Shown here: positions 28,007 to 36,862 of the stretch, in pieces
Position numbering within the stretch: the stretch's first letter is position 1
Layout of the letters: every line of letters begins with the position of its first letter
Source of the DNA: Pycnococcus provasolii
Taxonomy: Eukaryota > Chlorophyta > Pseudoscourfieldiophyceae > Pseudoscourfieldiales > Pycnococcaceae
DNA length: 64,000 nucleotides
NCBI GenBank assembly: GCA_938743325.2
Contig: OW568863.1
Coordinates: 496,001 to 560,000 of the forward strand
Reading direction: 5' to 3'
Translations under genes and position numbers: made by a program
Notes under the pieces: generated by a model
The model's database searches: none
The model's input: the letters and a program-made list of their open reading frames with translations, nothing else
What the model was told of the DNA's origin: nothing

Positions 28007-29322
28007 TTGGGAACCCCAAGGATTGGATTGATACGAACCCTACACGCAGCCAGTCCCGGAGTCATTCTTGACGTTGACGCTAGTCACCAACTGCGTGACG
28101 ACAAGCTACGACCTGAAAACACCATGCTTTTGCATGCCGCGACGTCTGCTGCTCGTGCCATTGACGATGCACCACCTCGCCGCGCCGCTGTCTTCCCTTC
28201 CACTCCAGTCGCTCCACCACCCGTCGCGCCGCTCCACTCTTCCCTATATCTTCCTCCTCCTTCATCGTCGTCCGCCCGTTACCCGTCCAACTCCTGGGCT
28301 TCCTTCGTTCCTTCTGCTGTTGCTCGTCTTTCCCCTGTTCCTACTGCATCGTCGATTCTTACTCTTGCCGATCTTCAATGCCGCGATCGCCTCCGTGATG
28401 CGGCGCGCTTGTTTCCGCTGCTTCCTGATGAAGCCATCGCGCGAATGCTGGGCTCTTCCCTCGCTGAATGCTTTCGTGCTGATCCTGCTCATGTCGCCTA
28501 CCTCGTCCTCCAGATTCTTGTCCGCTTCGGCCCGTCTACGCTCGGACCTGTCGCTACTACTCTTCGTGATCTGCATGACGCTGCTGCTGCTTCGCACACG
28601 CGCATCTCGCAATCTCTGAGCGGGCTCGCTACGCGTGCGCTCTTTGATCGGCGTCAGCGTGGCGTAACGCGCGCTACGTCGCTGCTCACCCTCCAGCGTG
28701 GCCTGACCTGGCTCACCACGCATGGTGGTTTCGACTTTCCGCTTGATTGTTCGTTACTGCACAACCTTCGCCCTACGCAACGCCCGTCGTCTTCGGCGCC
28801 GTGCGTCATGAGCCTCGGTATTCTGGCGAGGTTGGAGCGCTTTGCTGCCTCGTCTACTGGCACTGTCTTCGAGCGCTCTCAGGCGTGCTGCTTGTTGGGG
28901 AGCTGACATGGTACTTTTCGCTGGCAGTACCAGAGCTGTTGCACTTACGGATCGAAGTACTCGAACTGCTTGCTGCGGCAGCAGCGTACTATACGTTCGC
29001 GCATCTGCTGCCGCCTGACCGCGTCATCGTCCACTTCATCGACTCGCAGGTGGCTTTCGCATGGGTAGCCAAAGGCTACGCCTCACAGCTTCACGTCGCA
29101 GACATTGTGAACCAACTGCACCTCGACCACTTGCACAGACAAGTCTGGTTCGAGTGGTTGGACTCGGATGCAAACATCGCTGACATTCCGAGCAGAGGAG
29201 ATCCGGAGGATCCTGCCCTGGCTGGAGACTACGCCATACTGCGAGAACTGGGTGCGACGCGCATAACCGCGAAACTCCCACCCATCCCACCCTCTTACTA
29301 CGCAGCCGCAGCTACACCTTGA
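28007..29322 (+). mobile_element. Decayed DIRS-like (tyrosine-recombinase) retroelement fragment
   Basis: Two overlapping frames, 28007..28906 and 28747..29322, together cover the remnant. The second (from about residue 50) reads as an RNase H domain: LRIEVLELLAAAAAYYTF, then VIVHFIDSQVAFAWV and, after a helical segment, WFEWLDSDANIADIPSRGD. The Asp motifs and the ADIPSR ending are typical of DIRS/Ngaro-type pol. The end of the first frame (LARLERFAASSTGTVFERSQ) resembles the core-binding start of a DIRS tyrosine recombinase. No reverse transcriptase, no catalytic recombinase part and no clear terminal repeats are visible. The recombinase-like part precedes RNase H, the reverse of the usual order, so the copy is rearranged and inactive. 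The first frame could also be unrelated. Confidence 0.6.
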
Positions 29323-29933
29323 GGTTCTCCCTCTCTGTGTCTGGCACGCTCGGCTTTGCCGTTCCTGCCAGGCATGGGGAAATGGAGAAGTCGACCGCGA
29401 CGACAACCTCCTGCCAACGATTCGTTCGTCGTTGGGCGCCCCCACCTGTAATTACACATCTCGTGTAAGACTCGTTGCAGTTACTACTTTTCAAGTCGTC
29501 GCACAGTTGTACACAATCCAAAGGACGGGATTGGCAGGGGGGTTCCCCTCGTAAAATATGGGGTTCAGGCATCAGGGGCAACGTTCAAGACCTCAAGGGC
29601 GAGTGTGTCTCCGGAGTGTGTCTCGCCTCCACCCCTCCAACCCCTACCCCTAAGGTGAAGTTGTTGGCGCGCGAGGAGTACTGTAGTATGTAGGGTTACG
29701 GCTACGGTGATTACGCTACTGTACTCGACCTGGCGCTACTCGTACAGTACAGTACTGTACTGTAGTCATGTCGTTGGTAAGTAGTCGAACTCGTTTCTTT
29801 TTTTAAGAGCTCGGGTCGGTCAAAAGTATGTATGTACTCTTTTGGGTTTCTTTTGGTGTTACGGTATCTTGTAAACTTAAGTACGTACCAAATGATGTAG
29901 ATATGTAGTCTACGTACGATGGTGTATGTAAGA
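29323..29933. other. Spacer after retroelement remnant; 22-bp perfect palindrome
   Basis: Positions 29743-29764 form a perfect palindrome whose left half is TACAGTACAGT. No gene was seen; repeated TACTGTA/GTACTGT words surround it. Confidence 0.7.
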
Positions 29934-32900
29934 CTATGCCCTCAAACTTGCGGCAAAGTCCTTCAAGCGCAAACGGCTCAAGTGCGTCTCCACGAACGAT
30001 ATGCCCTTCTCAACCATCATATCCACGCTAACGCGAGGGCCGTGCACCTCCGGCGAGTCGCCAACTGCGCCACCCTCCGTTGACAGAACCTCCGCGCCTT
30101 CGGTTCCCGCCGTCTCCACCAGAAGACGGCCGAGAGACTCGCCATCCAGCGGGGCACGCCCAATGGCAATGCCCGCCGCACGGCCGGCGGGGTACAGCAA
30201 CGAGAACCACTCCGCGCTGCTCAAAGGAGCACTCACATCCATGCCCATCGAACATAGCGACTTGCGCAGCGCCGTCGCTAGACTCTTGTCCGCAGACAGG
30301 TGCACGAGCATGCGCTGCACGTCGAGCTTGCCGTTTTCGGAAAACACGCTCCACAGCGCGTCGCGCCGTGCAGCATCCATGTCATACCCTGACTCGCTAG
30401 GACCCTCGTCGAACCAAAGCGATGCCCCCGCCAGCTCTGCGCGTGTCAGGCAGCCGTCGGCATCCGCATCGCGAGCTAGCAGCGACGAGCGAGCCTCGAC
30501 AAACTGCTCTGCCCCTCCCGCGGGAACAGCCGGCACGCTGTCCATGAACAAGCTCGCAAGAACTTCCACCACCTCCACGTACCCGCTGTGATTCGTGTCG
30601 TAGAGGTGACGCAGGCTCGAGTCGAAGCTGCGACGCATCAACTCGCCCTCGTTCCACCAGGCAGCTGGAATGCCCTTGCCCGCCATATCGTTCGACTGGC
30701 GCAGGATCACCTCAACCGCCTCGTTGATGCCGAGGAATCCGCTGGATGCAGACGTGTGCAACGCGCTCGCCAGTCCAGAAAGCTGTGCACAGCTGCACGT
30801 TCCCTCCAGCGGCTCCGGCTCCTGCGGCGGCGGTGGCGGCGGCTTCCTCGGCTCGGGCATCGCGAGCGTGAGCTCGTCAACCACGAAGAATTCACCCTCA
30901 AGGCGAAGGTCGATGGGAAGATCGGTCTCTGCACGAACAGCATCGCGCACCGTCGCCGCGAGAGCCTCGACCGCAGCACACTCGGATGTGTACCGCTTCT
31001 TCAGCCACTCCACGAGACGCTCGAGCGAACGATCCTCCACGTCCACTAGCTCGAGAACGTATGTCTTGACCCGGCGCAGAAGGCCCTCCAGCCTGATCGC
31101 AAGCATCGCCGCTTCGCACTTCAGACCTTCCTCCGCCGCAACGCGGGCAGCCTCGACGTGCGAAGCCTTCTTCTCGAGCTCCGCCTCGTCCACCTCCTCA
31201 CCCTCACCCTCGGCGGCGTCACCCTCCGCCGCTGCAGCCTCCTCCGCCTCCGGGGGAGGGCGCGCAAGAATCGTGGGGGCGCACAGCGCAGCCTTCACCG
31301 CCGCCACAATCGGCGCTACGGATTCGGCGAGCTTCTCAGGGAGGTCCGCAAGAAGCTCTGTCCACTCGGGGAAGGATCCCTCCGCCGCCCCCTTACCCTC
31401 CTCAGTCTCCTCCGGTGCCGGCGGAAGGAGCGTGCCAGCCTCAACCTCCGCTTCCGCATCCTCGAGGTTGAATCCACCCGAAGAATCCTCGTTGATGTCC
31501 AGGCGGAACGTGTCGGCGTGGTAGTCCTTCAAGGTCTGGCAAGCTGCCACGTAGCGGTCGCACTCCAGTTGCACGAAATTCCTGAAGTGCATGCCGAGCA
31601 GACGAGAATGATCAGCCGCCCACGAATCGCCGCGGATCGCCGCGAGCTCCGCCTCGTTCTCCTCGAGACGAAGGTCGCACACGTCCCAAAGGGTGTCGCG
31701 CAGCTCGTCCCCGCGGAGCAGCAGCTCGGCCTTCGCCTCCTTGTTGCGCCGCAGATCCATATCCACCGCATTGAAGACGCGCTGGAAGTCGCTCGCAATC
31801 TTCTGCTTAGTATCCGGACGTGCGAGGAAGTGCATGAAATCGCGACGAAGAATTGCATAATGCTCGAGAGTTGTCGACCGCTCCGTGCGCAGCGAGTAGA
31901 ATTCCGTCTTGAGACCGCCCACGTGTGCTTGCTCGAGAGCGACCCAGATCGAGTGCAACACCGTCGCCGCGTCCTTGCGAAGTTCCTCTGCAACGGCCAC
32001 GTAAGGCTCCGGCTCTGGTTCCTCCTCCTCCTTCGCTTCTTCCTCCTCCTCCTCCATCTCCCCAGCCGCCACGCGCTCAGCCTTGGCGAGCGCCTTCTGG
32101 CTAAGCTCAAGACTTTCACGTGCTGCTCCAGCGTGTGTCTTGGCATCCTCGCATGCGGCATGCGCAGCCTCTTTCGCAGCCTGCGCCTTGTCCTTCGCCT
32201 CCGCGGCGGGCACCGCTTCCTCGCGCTTCTGATCCGCTGATTCCGCCGCCGCCTCAGCATCCGCCGCCGCCGTGTTCGCCGCGGTGGCAGCCGCGTCAGC
32301 GCGCTCCGTCGCCTCCTTGCAAGCCTTCAGGTGCTCGGCGATCGCCTCGGAGCTCTTAAGCTCCAGCATCTTCGTGCTTGCCTCATCCTCACCCTTGGAA
32401 TTGATGATCTGCGACGCGGCAATCTCAGCTTGCTTGCACAGCAGGAGCTCACCAGCCGCCTTCTCGGTGTCTGCACGAGCCGCCTTCGCATTTTCGTCCG
32501 CCTGTATCGCAAGAGCACGAGCATCGCGCGCCGCTTGCTCAGCCTCACGGCCTTGCCGGGCGGCCACCTTAGCCGCCTTGATGCTCGTGACGATAGACTC
32601 AACCTCCCCTTTCACCACCTCCACCATGCTCGCGGGCGCGTCCGATGCTTCGCTCACAGGATTGGAGTCAACCGGTCGCTTGAGACTATCGAAGCGATCC
32701 AACCATGTCTCTAGCTCGGGCACATCGTCACGCGCCGATACAAGGCGATCCTGCAGCACGTCGGCAACGTTCGAGTCGCCATCGTCCTCCTCGAGCTGAT
32801 CCGAAAGTCCGAGCTTGTCAGGCGGCGGGTCAAAGTCGAGATGATACACATTGCCGGTTTCAGGGTCCACGCGACGCCCAAGTGCTCGCTTTATGGCAAC

Positions 32901-35375
32901 ATCCTCGCTACCAATCGAGAGCACGATGACGGCGTCGAGTCCACTCGTGTAGGGTACCTTGCGGAAAGAGAGCAGCTTTTCGAGGTGTTCTGCCGGGGGA
33001 GGTGCGATCACCGAAGTGCGCTTCTTGATCTCAGCCTCACGCGTCAGGTCGAGGCCAGTGAGTTCCCTCTCAAGAATCTCCGCCTGCGCAGCAGTGCGCG
33101 GGAAACCGTCGAGAGCGAAGCCTTCGTAGACGTGATCATCACCCTCCTTAGCGAATGCTTCTGCAGCCTCCTCTGGATCTTCCGGTACAAGTGGGAGTTC
33201 ATCAATGGCGAGCACGAGGAGCTTCACCAGAGCCTCGTCCGACACGGTCGTGCCAGCCTCAAGAGTCTCGGAGATTTCCTTCGCGAGTGCATCATATGCG
33301 CTCAACTCGGGCTCCTCTGCCCCCTCCGCCTCTTCCGCCGCCGGCTCGGGCGGAGGTAAACCGTTCGCTTCCGCTTCTTCCGCGGCAGCCGCAGCTGCTG
33401 CTGCAGCCGCCTCTTCCTCAGCCTTCTTCTTCTCCGCCCAGTAAGTCGCAGCCTTCGCGGACAGCTCTTCCACGTTAAACAGCTTGAGATTTTGGGACTC
33501 TGCAAGCTTACGGCTTAGCATCGTCTTGCCGCTGACGGGTGCTCCGGTAAGTGCCACGCGGCATGGAAAGCTGAGATTTGGAAGCTTTCGCTCCGCAGCC
33601 TCCGGCATTGCCCCAACAGAGGCATTCGCCAAAACCACTCCAAGTTCGTCGTTCCGGCCCACCTCCTTGATCGTTTCCTCCGGAGGATCCAACGGCTCAC
33701 CCGTCTCCTCGCTAAGAATCGGGATGCGGATCACCCATTCCCCGGCGGTCTTCAGGTAGTCCGCAAGCGTCGCTTCGTCCAGCGCCTTGCGCGCCAGGTC
33801 CTCCTCTGGCACAGCCTCCTCCTCCAACAGCAGCGGAGGCGTGAGGTCGATGCCGTTAACGAACTTGCTAACCCAATCGCGGTACTCTTTCGCTGGCACC
33901 TTGGCGTCCGTGCGCTCGCGGTACTCAATGGCATTTTCTGCCAGTCCCACGAGCTGAACGGTCAGCGCGCTGCAGAAGTCCTTCTTGTCCTTCTCCTCCG
34001 CCTCCACACGCTTGCGCTCCAGCTCTTCCCACAGCTCCACCTCGCGTGTTGCGAGGTGCTCGTACTGCTGCTGCAGGTGGCGTCGCGTGATCATGTCGTG
34101 CAGCAGAGCATCGTCATGATCTGCGTCGCGACGCTCCTTGTACTGCCGCTCGCGAAGTGCTCGATTGGCAGACATGACGTCCGCCTCCTTGCGCAGCTGT
34201 GCGAGCCGCATCGCGACGCGGTGCTCCTCTCCTGAGATGCGTCCAAGAGTCGTCACCACAGCTTCGTGCCGGCCGCGCTCCTCCATCATCTCCTGCGCAC
34301 GCGCCTGCTCGAGGAGCACCTTGCGCCGCCGCCGCTCGCGCTCGCGACGTGCCGCGGACTCGTCAGCCTTGGCTGCCTGGATTTTGCTCAGATACGCCTT
34401 CCCGGTTGTCGCAAGTTCCTCCGGCTCGGGAGCGAGACTTGACACGTGGCGCAGATGCTCGAGCGGGTCGGCGTACTTCACGGGCACCGCCTCCTCGTCC
34501 TTGAGGTCGCGTCCCTGGTCCGCGCCCAGACGCTTCAGGTTCTGCTCGAACGCGGCGATGCCGTTCGATGTATCGTCCGCCGCGTTCGAGTTGCGCATCG
34601 TGTCACGAGCGCGCGCACGCGTCGCCAGAGCGAGCTCTACGCGCAGTTCCTCGCGCTCGAGGTTGCGCTTAGCACGCATGGTGCCGCGATGTTTGACCAG
34701 GCTTGCGCCCAGTGCGTCTGCCTCCCGCGTGCGCTTTGTCGACATCTTGTCGAGCAGCCCTGCGCGCCGCTCGTCGCGCTCAAGGTTCGCGAGAGCGCGC
34801 GAGGTATCGCGTGCGTTGTCGGCAACTTCCATCGTAAGCTCGCCCTGCCGTGTGAAAGGGCTGAGGACCATGCTTTCGCGTATGGCGTTTGGATTTTCCG
34901 ATGTGTGGCGAATCGTCTTCTCAAACGAGTACTGCGCGTGCTCGTCGAACGGCGCCTTGGTCGAGTTTGCCCTAGCCTCGAGCAGCGTGAGCGTCGGCTT
35001 CGTGGTGACGTGCAGCGTCTTGGCGAGTTTCCCGTCCGCCTTGGACGTGACGATGTCGCGCTCCATGCCTGTGACCTGCATCCTCACCTGGTACAGAATC
35101 TGCGGCACGACTCCAGCCTCTCCGAGCATGACTCGGTTTGCGACGCGCGCGTCGAACGGAACTCCGAGCTGCGTCATGGTTGGGTGCAGTCTTGTGAAGT
35201 TGTTGATCATCGCGTCCGGGTGGCTATCGTCTTGGAAGTGCGCAAAGTCCGGCTGAAGTCCACAAGCGTGCATCACCTCTCCGAGCGCGTACCCGTTGGC
35301 GAAGTCGCCCTCGAAGTCCTCGCACTCGCTCTCGACGCCGAGGGAGCGCACCCACGAGCGCAGCAGGTCCGCCAT
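29934..35375 (-). CDS. SPEF2: SPEF2/CPC1-type central-pair protein (CH domain, adenylate-kinase-like domain, EF-hands)
   Basis: The frame encodes 1813 residues from the ATG at 35375. Residues 1-100 are the SPEF-type calponin-homology domain (LLRSWVRSLGVESECEDFEG, then the NNFTRLHPTMTQLGV stretch). Long charged coiled coils follow. Near residue 610 comes an adenylate-kinase-like module with P-loop RVALTGAPVSGKTMLSRKLA and lid-region FALDGFPRTAAQAEILEREL. Next are Ala-rich coiled coils (residues about 990-1150), acidic linkers and two EF-hand-like loops near the end (DTNHSGYVEVVE, DADADGCLTRAE). This order is that of SPEF2/KPL2 and of Chlamydomonas CPC1, a C1b projection protein of the ciliary central pair that affects beat frequency. 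It implies the organism builds, or recently built, motile 9+2 cilia. It is divergent from the coiled-coil gene at 36863. Confidence 0.93.
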   Translation of the reverse strand: MADLLRSWVRSLGVESECEDFEGDFANGYALGEVMHACGLQPDFAHFQDDSHPDAMINNFTRLHPTMTQLGVPFDARVANRVMLGEAGVVPQILYQVRMQVTGMERDIVTSKADGKLAKTLHVTTKPTLTLLEARANSTKAPFDEHAQYSFEKTIRHTSENPNAIRESMVLSPFTRQGELTMEVADNARDTSRALANLERDERRAGLLDKMSTKRTREADALGASLVKHRGTMRAKRNLEREELRVELALATRARARDTMRNSNAADDTSNGIAAFEQNLKRLGADQGRDLKDEEAVPVKYADPLEHLRHVSSLAPEPEELATTGKAYLSKIQAAKADESAARRERERRRRKVLLEQARAQEMMEERGRHEAVVTTLGRISGEEHRVAMRLAQLRKEADVMSANRALRERQYKERRDADHDDALLHDMITRRHLQQQYEHLATREVELWEELERKRVEAEEKDKKDFCSALTVQLVGLAENAIEYRERTDAKVPAKEYRDWVSKFVNGIDLTPPLLLEEEAVPEEDLARKALDEATLADYLKTAGEWVIRIPILSEETGEPLDPPEETIKEVGRNDELGVVLANASVGAMPEAAERKLPNLSFPCRVALTGAPVSGKTMLSRKLAESQNLKLFNVEELSAKAATYWAEKKKAEEEAAAAAAAAAAEEAEANGLPPPEPAAEEAEGAEEPELSAYDALAKEISETLEAGTTVSDEALVKLLVLAIDELPLVPEDPEEAAEAFAKEGDDHVYEGFALDGFPRTAAQAEILERELTGLDLTREAEIKKRTSVIAPPPAEHLEKLLSFRKVPYTSGLDAVIVLSIGSEDVAIKRALGRRVDPETGNVYHLDFDPPPDKLGLSDQLEEDDGDSNVADVLQDRLVSARDDVPELETWLDRFDSLKRPVDSNPVSEASDAPASMVEVVKGEVESIVTSIKAAKVAARQGREAEQAARDARALAIQADENAKAARADTEKAAGELLLCKQAEIAASQIINSKGEDEASTKMLELKSSEAIAEHLKACKEATERADAAATAANTAAADAEAAAESADQKREEAVPAAEAKDKAQAAKEAAHAACEDAKTHAGAARESLELSQKALAKAERVAAGEMEEEEEEAKEEEEPEPEPYVAVAEELRKDAATVLHSIWVALEQAHVGGLKTEFYSLRTERSTTLEHYAILRRDFMHFLARPDTKQKIASDFQRVFNAVDMDLRRNKEAKAELLLRGDELRDTLWDVCDLRLEENEAELAAIRGDSWAADHSRLLGMHFRNFVQLECDRYVAACQTLKDYHADTFRLDINEDSSGGFNLEDAEAEVEAGTLLPPAPEETEEGKGAAEGSFPEWTELLADLPEKLAESVAPIVAAVKAALCAPTILARPPPEAEEAAAAEGDAAEGEGEEVDEAELEKKASHVEAARVAAEEGLKCEAAMLAIRLEGLLRRVKTYVLELVDVEDRSLERLVEWLKKRYTSECAAVEALAATVRDAVRAETDLPIDLRLEGEFFVVDELTLAMPEPRKPPPPPPQEPEPLEGTCSCAQLSGLASALHTSASSGFLGINEAVEVILRQSNDMAGKGIPAAWWNEGELMRRSFDSSLRHLYDTNHSGYVEVVEVLASLFMDSVPAVPAGGAEQFVEARSSLLARDADADGCLTRAELAGASLWFDEGPSESGYDMDAARRDALWSVFSENGKLDVQRMLVHLSADKSLATALRKSLCSMGMDVSAPLSSAEWFSLLYPAGRAAGIAIGRAPLDGESLGRLLVETAGTEGAEVLSTEGGAVGDSPEVHGPRVSVDMMVEKGISFVETHLSRLRLKDFAASLRA

Positions 35376-36862
35376 GGTTCCGAACGCAGCGTCTTCTCAC
35401 AAAGTGCGAAGGACTGTTCAGCTGTTGCACCTGAACGCCCACCTCGAGACGTCACCTTAAGACGACCTAACCAAACGTGCGCACACGACGAGCGCGGCCG
35501 GCGACGACGACGACGAGCTAGCTTCTTACCCGTGGCGAGGCTCCGGCGGAGTTCGCGGCGGGCTCGGAGCTCCTCAATAAGGCTGGTCTCGCAGGTTGTT
35601 CGAGAACAGAACAGCCTAAGGTGCGTCGCCGACCTGAGGACGCTCACCAAGAGCTGCTCAGCTGAGCCGTAGCGTAGCCGTAGAGGGTTCAGCGCTTCAG
35701 CTTCAGCTTGAGCAGCTCAGCTCAGCTCAGCTCAGCGGACACAGACTCGCGGCACAGACGTCGATCAAACAAACAAACACTCGCAACAAGCTCGCCCTCG
35801 CATCGCGGCGTGCAAGCTGACCGGTACGATAGCCTGAATCGCTCATCGCTCATCGCTCGTACGGTGGTACTACAGTGTAGTGTTGGTGGCCGCACTGCAC
35901 AAGACTGCACAAGCGTGTACCGGTGGTACATCGTTTCTGTGTCTCGTTGGGGAGAGAGCTCACCTGTGTGGCAAACGGTGCCAGACACCAGACGGCTAGC
36001 TAGACGATGAGAGTGAGCCTCACGACTACTTAAGTACTGTACTACGGTTGTGCATTGATGAGCTCGAAAGACTTCGTTCCGATGCCTCGCCATGCATGGA
36101 CGCAGCCTTGCATGGACGAGGAGGAGGAGGAGCTCCGGCCAGGTGCTCCATCCCATTCCTTCTTTCCGCGTTTCCGCCTTCGCCTTGACGAATAAATGAC
36201 GACTGGCAAGTGAAGTGCCAAGTTGGTGGCAAGTGGCAAACGCGTGTGCGAGGGCGAGAGGTCGACTGCCGTGCGGGTCCTTCACTCCTTCCTATCGTAG
36301 GACTGTCGTATCGTAGGAAAAACTAAAAAGCACGCACCGTTAAATTTGCTCGTCCTCCCGAGAACTTCCCGAGACTTGGGACAGCCTTGGGACTAGAGAC
36401 GGAAGGAATTCGGGGTTATTACCTTAAGGCGGTTATTAAGGCGCCCAGGAGGATTCCTGGCCCACATGCTGGCCTGCTTGTTGCCCTTGCCCTTGGAATT
36501 TTGCCAGGCTCGAGGAAGGCCAGGCACCATGGGGGAGGAGGAGGAAACGTGTGCACTGACTGGGCCACCATTTATGTTTTGGAACCTTATGGCCTTATTA
36601 TGGGCATTTTGGAACCTCCTTCCCCAGACTACCTATACTGCTATACTGTACCGTGGTAGACTACATACATACACCGTGTTCATGTGATGTCATGCAGTAC
36701 ACTACTCAGTAGTACTACGTTTCCGACTTGACTTGCTTCCCAGGAGATGTTTCTCGCGAGTTTCACGGGTCCCGGGAGGGAGGGAGTTCGCGCCCCCTCC
36801 CGCCCCTCCCCCGGGGCCCGGGACGGCGTTGACCTCCCCAAAAAGTTAAGCTGTGAAGTGCG
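35376..36862. other. Long divergent spacer, SPEF2 / coiled-coil gene
   Basis: About 1.5 kb without a convincing gene. It has an (AGCTC)n tract at 35711-35736, a CpG-poor CCAGG/CCTGG-rich patch (36440-36560), one GTAGTACTAC (36709-36718) and a CCCGGG-rich block (36765-36835). Two small frames on either strand lack family resemblance. Confidence 0.5.
35711..35736. repeat. (AGCTC)n microsatellite
   Basis: Five tandem AGCTC units. Confidence 0.9.

Noticed and set aside
31158-32240. 360-codon plus-strand frame inside SPEF2
   Set aside because: Antisense shadow of an Ala/Glu-rich coiled coil; Leu/Arg-rich composition only reflects the complement.
34446-35672. 408-codon plus-strand frame over the SPEF2 5' end
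   Set aside because: No Met context, no domain, and it overlaps the conserved CH domain on the other strand.
35722-36285. 187-codon minus-strand frame in the SPEF2 upstream region
   Set aside because: Crosses microsatellite-like AGCTC repeats; no family resemblance.
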